A stretch of DNA of 64,000 bases from Thermococcus sp. 2319x1 (GTDB lineage: Archaea > Methanobacteriota_B > Thermococci > Thermococcales > Thermococcaceae): the NCBI RefSeq assembly GCF_001484685.1, contig NZ_CP012200.1, positions 1,606,321 to 1,670,320 of the forward strand, written 5' to 3'. The notes below the pieces were generated by a model. The model was not told the origin of the DNA. It searched no databases and saw only the letters and a program-made list of their open reading frames with translations. The stretch's first letter is position 1; each line of letters begins with the position of its first letter. Below, in pieces: positions 39,723-48,311 of the stretch. The position numbers were made by a program, and so were the translations under genes.

Positions 39723-41486
39723 TCAGGTGTTCAAATGCGCATCAAACTCTTTGCTTTCCACAAAGTTTGCATAGCTCTTCTCAAGCCTCTTGCTCACATA
39801 TGGGCCGTCCTTTCTGTAGCCGAACTTTCTGTAGTACTCTCTAACGCCAACGCCGCTTATGATGAGCATCTTCTTTACGTCGAACTCTTCTCTCGCTACC
39901 CTCTCCGCCTCAGCTAAGAGCTCCCTTCCGTAACCCCTGTGCTGCCACTCGTACTTTGGCTTCCCACCTATTGGAACCAAAGGTCCGTAAACGTGGAGTT
40001 CCCTCACTATAGCGGAAGGACAGCAGTTTATCTCTTTTCTATGAGCTTTTTCACTTGGGATTCTAAGCCTGATGAAGCCGATTAAAATATCGTTCTTCAC
40101 GTCCTCAAAGCTCAGGAATATCTCTTCTCCTTCGCTTGCCTTATAATCCTCTCTCAGCAACTTAATGTGCTCAACCTCTGGTTGAACCCCAAATTTCTGA
40201 ATCTGATGTCCAACTTCCCTAAAGCGAATCTCCCTCGGCCTTATGCCCCTCTTTATGAGCTCATTGAACACCAGCTGGCCGAGATTGGAATGCTTCACAC
40301 CAGCTTCAACAAGCTGAACTGGAATATCTCTCTGAATCCTCATGACTCTAACCCATTTTGGAAGGAGTTTGTACACTTCAACAAGCAGCTCGACGGCTTC
40401 TTCGGTTGTGTAAGGCCTGTATTTCCCTTCCTTATACCATCTGTAGAGGAGCGTATCCCTCGTGACTAGGGTTGGGTAAATTTTGAGCATATCGGGCCTG
40501 AAGCGTTCATCTTCAAAGATTATCTTGAAGGCCTTTAAGTCTCTCTCAAAGTTGCTTCCCGGTAAGCCCGGCATCATGTGGTAGTTTATCTTAAGACCGG
40601 CATCTTTGAGAAGCTGAGTGGCTTTTACGGTGTCTTCAACTGTGTGCCCCCTCTTTACTCTCTCATAGATGAAGTTGAAGACCGTTTGAACTCCAAGCTC
40701 CACTCTTGTTGTGCCGAGCTTAAGCATTCTATCGATTTGTCTTTCCATAGCCCAATCCGGCCTTGTTTCAATGGTTAATCCCACCATTCTGACCTTTGCC
40801 TTCTCGTTCTTTCTCTGCTCTTCCTCAAGGTAATAGTAGCGCTTTGAGTGAGTTCTCTCCCATGCTTTTTTGAAGAGAGGGTCTTCGTCAATTTCACCAA
40901 AAAGAACTGCCTTTCTAATTTTCTCTTCAAGGTTCTCGATATCCTTAAAGTAGGGAAAATCGTTCATGGCTTTGAATGCCTCTTTTATGAACCACTCTTG
41001 ATAGTCCAAATCAACAGCAGGAAAAGTTCCGCCCTGTATAATGACCTCAACTTTATCTATGTCATGACCGATATCATAGAGCTGCTTCAAGCGGTTCATC
41101 ATTATGAGGTAGGGATGATAAGCATTCTGAAGAGCTCTCAAAGCAGAAGGCTCTTTTCCGGTGTAGCTTTGAGGGGAGCCCTCACTTGGGCCCCCGGGGC
41201 AGTAAATGCACCTTCCATGGGGGCATGGAAACGGCTTCGTCATCATCGCCACAACGGCCACTCCACTTATGGTTCTTGTTGGCTTCTTCTTGAGAAAGTC
41301 CTTGAACCTCTCCCTCTCTTCTTTCTTCATTACCCTAAGAATGTCGGAATTGGTAGGAATTCTTGAGAGATGGTACTTAGCGGCGATTTTAACCTTAAAC
41401 CTATTGAGCTCTCTCCTATCCTTAATCTCGCCTGAAATTACCGCCCTTGCAATTTCCTCGCAGGCTTTTCTATATTTTTCTTCCAT
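39723..41486 (-). CDS. elp3: tRNA U34 modification radical SAM/acetyltransferase Elp3
   Basis: Catalyses carboxymethylation of wobble uridine in tRNA from acetyl-CoA. The radical SAM cluster is in CPHGRCIYCPGGPSEG near residue 90. The C-terminal GNAT domain (about 430-587) contains QHRGYGRELLAEAERVA and YYRKFGYRKDGPY. ATG 41486 (587 residues) is chosen; 41492 and 41501 are alternatives. It is monocistronic, with its own T-rich terminator. Confidence 0.93.
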   Translation of the reverse strand: MEEKYRKACEEIARAVISGEIKDRRELNRFKVKIAAKYHLSRIPTNSDILRVMKKEERERFKDFLKKKPTRTISGVAVVAMMTKPFPCPHGRCIYCPGGPSEGSPQSYTGKEPSALRALQNAYHPYLIMMNRLKQLYDIGHDIDKVEVIIQGGTFPAVDLDYQEWFIKEAFKAMNDFPYFKDIENLEEKIRKAVLFGEIDEDPLFKKAWERTHSKRYYYLEEEQRKNEKAKVRMVGLTIETRPDWAMERQIDRMLKLGTTRVELGVQTVFNFIYERVKRGHTVEDTVKATQLLKDAGLKINYHMMPGLPGSNFERDLKAFKIIFEDERFRPDMLKIYPTLVTRDTLLYRWYKEGKYRPYTTEEAVELLVEVYKLLPKWVRVMRIQRDIPVQLVEAGVKHSNLGQLVFNELIKRGIRPREIRFREVGHQIQKFGVQPEVEHIKLLREDYKASEGEEIFLSFEDVKNDILIGFIRLRIPSEKAHRKEINCCPSAIVRELHVYGPLVPIGGKPKYEWQHRGYGRELLAEAERVAREEFDVKKMLIISGVGVREYYRKFGYRKDGPYVSKRLEKSYANFVESKEFDAHLNT

Positions 41487-41579
41487 TCCCATCACGTTCA
41501 TTAAGATAGTACGGGCATTTAAAAGTCTTCACCTGAAAATGTTTTAAGCATCGAAGAGTAATGACTTCGGTGAACAAAA

Positions 41580-42338
41580 ATGGTGGAAAGGGAGAAAGTT
41601 GTCGCGTTCCTTGATGAGTATTTAAGCATAAATTCTTTTCCCGATAAATCCCGAAATGGACTGCAGGTTGAGGGAAAAGAGGAGGTAGAAAAGATTGCCT
41701 TTGCAGTTGATGCCTGCATGGATACCTTTGTTAAAGCCAGAGCTCTGGGAGCGGATATGCTGATAGTACATCATGGCCTAATATGGGGAGGGATAGAGTA
41801 CGTAAGGGGGCTTGTGCAGAAAAGGCTTAAGTTTCTTCTTGAAAATGAGATGAACCTCTACGCCGCCCATTTGCCCTTAGATGTTCACCTTGAAGTAGGA
41901 AACAATGCACAGCTTTTGAAGCTCTTAGGTCTGGAGCCAGAGGAGCCCTTTGGAGAGTACAACGGAATAAGCATTGGATACATTTCGGAATTTGAGGAAC
42001 CAAAGCCTCTGCCTCTAGTTGCCCAGATACTCGTGGAAAAGCTGAAGACCGAGTATGTAAAAGCCTATGAATTTGGAGTAGATGAAATAAAAAGCGTTGC
42101 CGTGGTTAGCGGCAGGGGAGGGTTTGCTATACCGGAGGCAATAGAGAGAGGTGTTGACCTCTTCATAACCGGAGAATTTTTGCACGATGACTATCACGCA
42201 GCCAAAGAAGGGAGACTAACCGTTATAGCGGCAGGACATTATGCCACAGAAACCCTCGGCGTTAAAGCCTTAATGCCCATCCTAAGAGAGAAATTTGGGG
42301 TCAAGACTGCCTACATTGACAATCCCACAGGTTTATAA
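41580..42338 (+). CDS. NIF3-like dinuclear metal-binding protein
   Basis: 252 residues of the NIF3/YbgI (DUF34) family. Metal ligands appear in LIVHHGLIWGG, AAHLPLDVH and GHYATE. Family members are often called GTP cyclohydrolase 1 type 2 homologues, but the role is unsettled. It is preceded by a promoter region shared with divergent elp3 and overlaps the nuclease-like gene by 6 bp at the end. Confidence 0.9.
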   Translation: MVEREKVVAFLDEYLSINSFPDKSRNGLQVEGKEEVEKIAFAVDACMDTFVKARALGADMLIVHHGLIWGGIEYVRGLVQKRLKFLLENEMNLYAAHLPLDVHLEVGNNAQLLKLLGLEPEEPFGEYNGISIGYISEFEEPKPLPLVAQILVEKLKTEYVKAYEFGVDEIKSVAVVSGRGGFAIPEAIERGVDLFITGEFLHDDYHAAKEGRLTVIAAGHYATETLGVKALMPILREKFGVKTAYIDNPTGL

Positions 42339-42698
42339 TAAGGTCAAAAATTCTTTTGCCATATCTCCAATGTTTTCCGGGGAAACAACCTCAACTTCCA
42401 CTCCGAGCTCTTTGAGATACCCCTTTACCCAGCTGTTCTTTAGGGGTTTACTCTTGAAGGGATAAACCACCCAGAGGTGCTTAAAGCCGGCACGATGGGC
42501 CTTTATTGCATTGTAGAGAATCCTCTGCTTTATCCATTTGTAGGAGTTCTCAAACTCAATTGCCAGAATTTTCTCTTCTCCTCTCAAAATTGCAAGGTCT
42601 ATTCTTGCGTTATCCACTGTGGAAAACTCTTTAACGGCTTTAAAACCCATTTCCTCCACAGTTTTACTTAATTCTTCAGTGAGAGCTTTTATTTTAAT
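42333..42698 (-). CDS. Restriction-endonuclease-like (PD-(D/E)xK type) protein with possible ATT start
   Basis: The core shows ARIDLAILRGEEKILAIEFE, matching the D...ExE pattern of endonuclease-fold proteins, then a WIKQRILYNAIKAHRAG helix and a HLWVVYP strand. The frame remains open upstream of the first standard start (GTG 42659), adding KALTEELSKTVEEMG, a helix expected in this fold. A perfect GGAGGG (42710-42705) lies 6 bases before ATT 42698, whereas no good site precedes GTG 42659. So translation may begin at ATT, or an ATG has mutated. Function unknown. Confidence 0.55.
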   Translation of the reverse strand: MKIKALTEELSKTVEEMGFKAVKEFSTVDNARIDLAILRGEEKILAIEFENSYKWIKQRILYNAIKAHRAGFKHLWVVYPFKSKPLKNSWVKGYLKELGVEVEVVSPENIGDMAKEFLTLL

Positions 42699-42725
42699 CT
42701 TGAACCCTCCAAAAATTTGAAAAAA

Positions 42726-45449
42726 TTAAAGGGCTTTTTTAAGCTCCTCCAGAGATTCCTTAGCCTTCAGAACGTTCTTTATCTTTCCTTGGGCGAGGTC
42801 TTTCTTACCTCCACCGCCTCCGCCTGCAACCTTTGTGATTATCCTTATCAAATCACCGGCTTTGTGTGGTATTTCATCACCAACGCTGACCACAACGGCT
42901 TTGCTGTCTTCACTTATCAAAGCAACAACCCTTTTTGGTTTCTTGAGACTCAAAGCCGCTTCTCTCAGATGGTCTATATCACCCTCAACCACCGCCCCAA
43001 TGAACTCAATCTCTCCTATTTTCTCAACTTTGCCCTCGAGCTCATAGACTAAAAGCTTCGCAAGTTCTTTGTTGAGCTTCTCCACTTCTTTCCTTGCTTG
43101 CTTCCATTCTTCAAAGAACCTCTCTGCGGTCTCCGGCAGTTTCTCTGGAGAAACTTTAAATACGTCACTCGTTTTGCTTAATATCTCCCTTTCCTTTTGC
43201 CATTCCTTGACAGTTGCCTCACCACATGTGAATATTATCCTCTCAACTCCATCCTGTATTCTCTCCGTCCTAAGTATCTTTATTGGACCTATTAGGCCCG
43301 TTCTGGGTAAGTGGGTACCACCGCATGCCTGCACATCCCAGTCTTTAATGTTCAAAATTCTGATTATCCTTCCCGGCACCACTCCTCCCTGATAAAGCCT
43401 AAAGCCATACTTTTGCTCCGCCTCGGTTCTTGGCAGCCATTCCCATTTTACTTCCCTGTCTTCCATTACAACCCTGTTAGCCAAGAGTTCTATCTCCTTG
43501 AGCTCATCCTCACTGATGCGCTTGTAGTGAGCTATATCCAGCCTAGCCCAATCGGTGCTTAATTGTGAACCGGCCTGCCAGACGTGTTTTCCGAGAACCC
43601 TGACAAGGGCTCCCATGAGGACGTGAGTACCGGTGTGGTGCCTCATGTGCTGTATTCTCCTCTGCCAGTCAATTTTTCCGTGAACGGTGTCTCCTTCTTT
43701 GAAAGCTTCAGGCTTCTCCACCTTGTGGAGGATTACTTTGCCAACCTTCTGGACATCGAGCACTTTAATCCCGTTGAGCTCGCCCAAATCACACGGCTGA
43801 CCTCCACCTTCGGGATAAAATGCGGTCTGATCCAAAACCACCCAGTCGTCTATTACCCTAAGCACTTTTGCATCAAACTCCTTCATAAACGGATCTTCAT
43901 AGTAGAGGGTTCTCGTATCTGGCAAGTTTTGAACGAGCTCAAAGTCCACCACCTTTTTTTCCTCCTCTTTTTTGGCAGTCTTTTCAGCCTCTTTGGCAAC
44001 TAAGCTGTAGAAGTTGTCCGGAACCTTGACCTTTATGCCTTCTTTCTCCGCAATCTCCCTGACGATCTCAGGTGTTAAGCCGTGGCTTTCGTAGAAGAGG
44101 ATAAGCTTCTCGAGGGGGAGTTCGTTAATGCCTTGTTTTTTAAGCTTCTCGATTTCTCTCTTGACCAATCCGCTCCCTCTGTTTAGGGTCTCTGCGTATT
44201 TCTTTTCTTCAACGTCGACAATATCAAGAACGACATCCTCCATTTCCTTGAACTCTGGGAATGTTCTATGTAGCTCTTTGATGTGCATTGCAACTATCTC
44301 GCTGAGAGGAATCTCCAAACCCAATTCCCTGAGGTGTCTTATGCTCTTTCTTATAAGCAGTCTGGCAAGGTAACCAGCTTTAACGTTAGAGGGAACAACA
44401 CCATCAGCGAGCATGAACGTTAGGGCTTTTGTGTGGTCGGCTATTGCGTATATCAGTTCATAAGGCCTTACAAGCCTCGTAAGTTCATCTGCATCAATTC
44501 CAACTCTCTTTGCAACTGTCTCCCTCAATACTCTCAAATCACCCATATCTTCAATATCAAACATTCCCGCTAATTTTGAGTTTTCCATGAGGATTCTGTT
44601 GTCTATTTTTTCAATTCCAGCCATCTTTTTAAGGGGCTCAATAACATAGCCCAGCACTGCATCATATGCCGTTGGAGTGCCTTGGCTCATCCACACAAGC
44701 CTCTCAAGGCCGTATCCAGTATCAACTACCCTTGTATCCATCGGGACATACTTATCTCCCTTAATCTCAACAACCTGAGAGGGATCAGCGTCTGAAGGGG
44801 CTAGCTTATACTGCATGAACACCAAGGTGGCAACTTCTAAACCGCGGTAGAGCACCTCAAAAGCCGGACCAGCGTTTCCTCCACCAGCCCAGGGGTTCTC
44901 CTTGAAGGTTATATCCTCTCCTTTCATCCCCAAATCCTTGGTGAAAAATTCGTAGGCATATTCAACGGTCTCATCCATCCAGTAAATCGGTTTACCCGGA
45001 TAGTTGAAAGCATGGTGTGCCATCATTTCAAATATCGTGAAGTGCCTGCCAGTTATTCCAACGTTGTCTATGTCGGTAAACCTTATTGATGGCTGGCTTA
45101 TCGTGAGCGGATTTGCCGGGGGATCGGCTTCACCGCTTATGACCCACGGCTGAAAGTCCATAATTGATGCCCCAACGAGGAGCACATCGTCTCTCCATCT
45201 GGGTAAAACGGGATAGCGTTTTACTCTTCCGTGTCCCCTTCTCTCGAAAAAGCTCAGGAACTTCTCACGCATCTCATCGAGGGTATACTTCTTTGGAATA
45301 CCCGGGTTCCCTATGAATTCGTACTCATCACATGGAGGATCCCCACAGGTTTCTCTATCTGGGTCAAGCGTCCAGAAAGGCTTTCCACAGACCTTGCAGG
45401 TTTTTCTTATCCAGCCTTCTTCCTTAAACATCCTCGTACTCATGTCCAT
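42726..45449 (-). CDS. alaS: Alanyl-tRNA synthetase
   Basis: Charges tRNAAla and edits mischarged products. The archaeal N-terminal zinc-like region [23 protein letters not shown] is followed by the class II core ([32 protein letters not shown]), the editing domain ([26 protein letters not shown]) and the glycine-rich C-Ala domain ([16 protein letters not shown]). ATG 45449 gives 907 residues with GGTGA upstream. CTTTTTAATATG at about 45493-45505 is a likely TATA box. Confidence 0.96.
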   Translation of the reverse strand: MDMSTRMFKEEGWIRKTCKVCGKPFWTLDPDRETCGDPPCDEYEFIGNPGIPKKYTLDEMREKFLSFFERRGHGRVKRYPVLPRWRDDVLLVGASIMDFQPWVISGEADPPANPLTISQPSIRFTDIDNVGITGRHFTIFEMMAHHAFNYPGKPIYWMDETVEYAYEFFTKDLGMKGEDITFKENPWAGGGNAGPAFEVLYRGLEVATLVFMQYKLAPSDADPSQVVEIKGDKYVPMDTRVVDTGYGLERLVWMSQGTPTAYDAVLGYVIEPLKKMAGIEKIDNRILMENSKLAGMFDIEDMGDLRVLRETVAKRVGIDADELTRLVRPYELIYAIADHTKALTFMLADGVVPSNVKAGYLARLLIRKSIRHLRELGLEIPLSEIVAMHIKELHRTFPEFKEMEDVVLDIVDVEEKKYAETLNRGSGLVKREIEKLKKQGINELPLEKLILFYESHGLTPEIVREIAEKEGIKVKVPDNFYSLVAKEAEKTAKKEEEKKVVDFELVQNLPDTRTLYYEDPFMKEFDAKVLRVIDDWVVLDQTAFYPEGGGQPCDLGELNGIKVLDVQKVGKVILHKVEKPEAFKEGDTVHGKIDWQRRIQHMRHHTGTHVLMGALVRVLGKHVWQAGSQLSTDWARLDIAHYKRISEDELKEIELLANRVVMEDREVKWEWLPRTEAEQKYGFRLYQGGVVPGRIIRILNIKDWDVQACGGTHLPRTGLIGPIKILRTERIQDGVERIIFTCGEATVKEWQKEREILSKTSDVFKVSPEKLPETAERFFEEWKQARKEVEKLNKELAKLLVYELEGKVEKIGEIEFIGAVVEGDIDHLREAALSLKKPKRVVALISEDSKAVVVSVGDEIPHKAGDLIRIITKVAGGGGGGKKDLAQGKIKNVLKAKESLEELKKAL

Positions 45450-45538
45450 GATCATCACCATCCTTAAGTCTAACCTAAAAGTTGCTTTTCATATTAAAAA
45501 GTCTTTGTCTGAAGAAGTGTTCACAGATTGTTTTGAAA

Positions 45539-45817
45539 TTATTTGTCTATCTCCACGTCTTCAAACTCATCTTCATTTATGACAACAAAGGGAATTTTCA
45601 TTTTTTTAAGCATCTCAATGAGCTGCTTGTGAGTTTTTTCCAGCATTTCTATTTTGTGTCTCAGGCTTTGGTTCTCGATATAGAGGCTCGTTGCCTCCTT
45701 GGCTTTCATGTTGAGCTGGGCCTTTAACTCAATTATCTGTTCCTCCAGCTCAACAACAGAGCGCTCAAGCCGTTCTATTTCTTCATAGAGGTCTTTGCAT
45801 AGTATCCTTTTTATCAT
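45539..45817 (-). CDS. Small coiled-coil hypothetical protein
   Basis: 92 residues. Heptad repeats run through most of the chain (ERLERSVVELEEQIIELKAQ), followed by a short strand (IPFVVINEDEFEDVEIDK). No known motif. The start codon lies only 3 bp from the 3' end of a C/D box sRNA on the same strand, so the message and the sRNA probably share a primary transcript. Confidence 0.65.
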   Translation of the reverse strand: MIKRILCKDLYEEIERLERSVVELEEQIIELKAQLNMKAKEATSLYIENQSLRHKIEMLEKTHKQLIEMLKKMKIPFVVINEDEFEDVEIDK

Positions 45818-45819
45818 AA

Positions 45820-45875
45820 CGGTCAGCCCCGCGAAACTTCCTCACAAATCAGGGGGCTCCAGACTCATCATTCCG
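45820..45875 (-). ncRNA. C/D box sRNA (2'-O-methylation guide)
   Basis: On the minus strand: C box ATGATGA (45871-45865), a 12-nt guide, D' box CTGA, a 3-nt spacer, C' variant GTGAGGA, a 12-nt guide and D box CTGA (45826-45823), closed by a 3-bp CGG/CCG stem. All four boxes are at the canonical spacing for an archaeal dual guide. GGTTAAAATAAATT at about 45896-45908 can act as TATA box. Guide targets were not determined. Confidence 0.85.
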
Positions 45876-45937
45876 TTTTTACTTTATAGACCCAATTTAT
45901 TTTAACCTTTTGTCGCTGAGAATCAAGATATAAGAAC

Positions 45938-46732
45938 TCAAATAGCATAGTATTCAGGCCTTCTATCTTTGAAGATGTCATTGAGCTCGTTAAGCTTCTT
46001 GTCCCTTGCCTCCTCGATGTTTATCTCAACAACCCCAACTTCCTCCTTATCCTCGCTTGCCCTGAGCAGGATTTCAGCCTTCGGTGAGTTTATCTGGCTC
46101 ATGCCTATGAACCTTAACCCCCTCTCCTCCCCGATTCTGTTTGCCGTTATGCTGAACACCCTGTTTTCGAGGCTCCTTATTGGCATCGCTCTTGGAGCAT
46201 AGGGAAGAACCAGATTGGCCGGATGTGCAACTATGTCAGCTCCCTTAAGGGCAAGCGTTCTCATTGACTCCGGGAAGAACCAGTCAAAGCATATCATAAT
46301 TCCCACTTTTGCAATACCTATGTTGAAGACGTGAAAGCCGAGGTTTCCAGGCTCAAAGAAAAGCTTCTCCCTGTAGAAAAGGTGAACCTTGCGGTATTTT
46401 CCAATGTAACCCCATCCTATTGGTCCCACAATGACAGCGGAATTGTAGAGTCTCCCCCTCTCATCTTTCTCAGCGGTTCCAGCGACTATGAACGCTTCAT
46501 GCTCCCTTGCCTGCTCAACAAGAAATTGGGTTGTTTCTCCATCTGGAATCTGCTGGGCTATCTCCTCCACTTCTTCTTTCGTTTCAAAATTGTAACCCGT
46601 GTCAAAAAGCTCTGGAAGAACAATGAGCTTTGCACCTTGTCTTGCGGCCTCCCCAATTAATTTTTCAGCTTTGCTGAGGTTGGCATTAAGATCCAAAAGC
46701 TTTGGCTCCATCTGAACAAATCCGACTTTCAT
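45938..46732 (-). CDS. Nitrilase-superfamily carbon-nitrogen hydrolase
   Basis: 264 residues with the Glu-Lys-Cys triad: Glu41 in VLPELFDTGYNF, Lys115 in GKYRKVHLF and Cys148 in VGIMICFDWFFPES. It closely resembles, from memory, the characterised Pyrococcus abyssi nitrilase that attacks small dinitriles, though omega-amidase-type activity is equally likely in vivo. No signal peptide. It stands alone on the minus strand. Confidence 0.9.
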   Translation of the reverse strand: MKVGFVQMEPKLLDLNANLSKAEKLIGEAARQGAKLIVLPELFDTGYNFETKEEVEEIAQQIPDGETTQFLVEQAREHEAFIVAGTAEKDERGRLYNSAVIVGPIGWGYIGKYRKVHLFYREKLFFEPGNLGFHVFNIGIAKVGIMICFDWFFPESMRTLALKGADIVAHPANLVLPYAPRAMPIRSLENRVFSITANRIGEERGLRFIGMSQINSPKAEILLRASEDKEEVGVVEINIEEARDKKLNELNDIFKDRRPEYYAI

Positions 46733-46828
46733 TTCAATCCCTCCTTAATGTTTTAGGATTTTGGCGGTTAATAACTTAACGAACACCCTTTTTGTCCAAG
46801 CCAAGAGCTGTAGAAAGAAAAATTAAAA

Positions 46829-46939
46829 TTACACAATTTTTAAGAGTTTTAAAAAGTCTAAAATTGCTGGAATAACCCTAAAGCCGAGAATTTCCTCTTT
46901 AGATATCACAATCTCACCAAGAAGCTTTTTATTGTTCAT
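46829..46939 (-). CDS. Possible 36-residue peptide gene
   Basis: ATG 46939 opens MNNKKLLGEIVISKEEILGF and ends in FLKLLKIV at TAA 46829. A clear CCTTATAAATAG box at about 46963-46975 lies 25-30 bp upstream, which would give a leaderless message. No ribosome site and no known family. The rest of 46733-47131 shows only AT-rich spacer and the L41e promoter. Confidence 0.3.
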   Translation of the reverse strand: MNNKKLLGEIVISKEEILGFRVIPAILDFLKLLKIV

Positions 46940-47131
46940 TACAGCGATATAGGGGTGCGATAACTATTTATAAGGCCCTGACAAGAGACAAATCTCTGCT
47001 TGACCAGATTTTCCCTTAATCTCCTTTATTTTGTTCTTTTTGTCTTTGCTATTTTCTAATCCCTTTTGATGGAAAAGCTTAAAAACCAAGCAAAGTGAGC
47101 TTAGTCTGGAACGATTATCGGGGTGATGATC

Positions 47132-47245
47132 ATGAAGAGGAGACCAAGGAAATGGAAAAAGAAGGGAAGAATGAGGTGGAAATGGATTAAAAAGAGAATC
47201 AGGAGACTAAAGAGGCAGAGAAAGAAGGAGAGAGGTATAATCTGA
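47132..47245 (+). CDS. rpl41e: Ribosomal protein L41e
   Basis: 37-residue, extremely basic peptide of the large subunit: [18 protein letters not shown], then alternating Arg/Lys to RKKERGII. It forms a single helix that in eukaryotes bridges the two subunits. GGGGTGAT lies 5-6 bases before ATG 47132; an ATG at 47126 overlaps that site. GCTTAAAAAC at about 47076-47085 is the likely TATA box. Its shortness makes it easy to miss. Confidence 0.9.
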   Translation: MKRRPRKWKKKGRMRWKWIKKRIRRLKRQRKKERGII

Positions 47246-47283
47246 TTTTTCTTCAATCTTTATATCTCTTTTACGTGATTATC

Positions 47284-47940
47284 ATGAAGAACTTCTCCTA
47301 TGACAGCCTCTCCCTTGAATTGAAAACATCTTTCGGAAGGACCCTTGTTCTTGCGGATCCCCACATAGCTTTTGAACTTTCGAGGGGACTAAGGGTAAGA
47401 ACAAAGTTCGAAAAAAACCTTGCGGAGTTTATAAAAGAGAAAGATCCGGAGCTGGTGATTATTCTAGGAGACATAAAAGAGCCCCTCGGAATGAGTAGAT
47501 TTGTCAAAAAGCTCCTGATGGAATTCTTTTCTGAGATTGCGGAATATAGCATTGTCATAACAAAGGGAAACCACGATGGAAAGATAGAAGAAGTTACAAA
47601 GGAATTCAGAAATGTAAATGTAGTCAGTCATTTTCTCCTTGATGATATACTTTTCCTCCATGGACACCAGAACCTTCCGGAAGTTGAGTTTGAGAAAGCT
47701 TTTCTGGGGCACATTCACCCTGCGATCAGCTTGAGGATTGGAGGGAACATTAGAAAAGTCAAGTGCTTCTTTAAAGTTGGGGATTTTCTGATTTTGCCCA
47801 CGGTAAATCCCTACATAGAAGGGTTCGATGTGAGGGAGGGCATAAAAATGATTCCATTTTTGAAAGATTCTTCATCGGGAGAGGCTTTTCTTGGAGACGG
47901 AACCTATATTGGTAAGATTGAGCTAAACCGTAAGGCTTAA
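47284..47940 (+). CDS. Metallophosphoesterase
   Basis: 218 residues with the calcineurin-type motif series: LADPHIA, ILGDIKEP, TKGNHDG, LHGHQ and LGHIHP. These coordinate two metals. The family (MJ0037-like) has unknown substrates, probably nucleotides or phosphodiesters. ATG 47284 is chosen over GTG 47275, which lies in a GTGAT ribosome site. The small HTH gene follows 38 bp later and may be cotranscribed. Confidence 0.87.
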   Translation: MKNFSYDSLSLELKTSFGRTLVLADPHIAFELSRGLRVRTKFEKNLAEFIKEKDPELVIILGDIKEPLGMSRFVKKLLMEFFSEIAEYSIVITKGNHDGKIEEVTKEFRNVNVVSHFLLDDILFLHGHQNLPEVEFEKAFLGHIHPAISLRIGGNIRKVKCFFKVGDFLILPTVNPYIEGFDVREGIKMIPFLKDSSSGEAFLGDGTYIGKIELNRKA

Positions 47941-47978
47941 AATGTATGAAGCTAAATGTTCATAGGTGTGAGAGAAAG

Positions 47979-48311
47979 ATGGGGGATGTGTACGATAAGA
48001 TCGAGGGACTCTTGAGGACATTGGGATTCAAGAAAAACGAACTTAGGATATACCGTCTGCTCTTGGAAAAGAAAGCCCCCATGAGGATAACTGAAATAAA
48101 AGAGGAGCTTGGAATAAGCGAGAGAAGTGTTAGGGAACACGTCCTCAACTTGTACAAGAGGGGAGTTCTTAAGAGGGAGCTCATTCAAAGAGGCTGGCTT
48201 GGCTATGTTTATTCCGCAGTCTCACCTTCTGAGCTTCTGGCAAAACTTAAGGAAAATGTTGTCAAAAAGATAAATGAAATTGAGAAAGAACTAAAAAACG
48301 ATGATATCTAA
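47979..48311 (+). CDS. TrmB-type winged-helix regulator, short
   Basis: 110 residues from ATG 47979. The winged helix LGFKKNELRIYRLLLEKKAP with recognition helix GISERSVREHVLNLYKRG resembles the TrmB N-terminal domain, but the sugar-binding part is absent; only a C-terminal helix follows (about 85-110), suiting dimerisation. Target unknown. Its end overlaps the convergent M28 peptidase by 21 bp. Confidence 0.75.
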   Translation: MGDVYDKIEGLLRTLGFKKNELRIYRLLLEKKAPMRITEIKEELGISERSVREHVLNLYKRGVLKRELIQRGWLGYVYSAVSPSELLAKLKENVVKKINEIEKELKNDDI

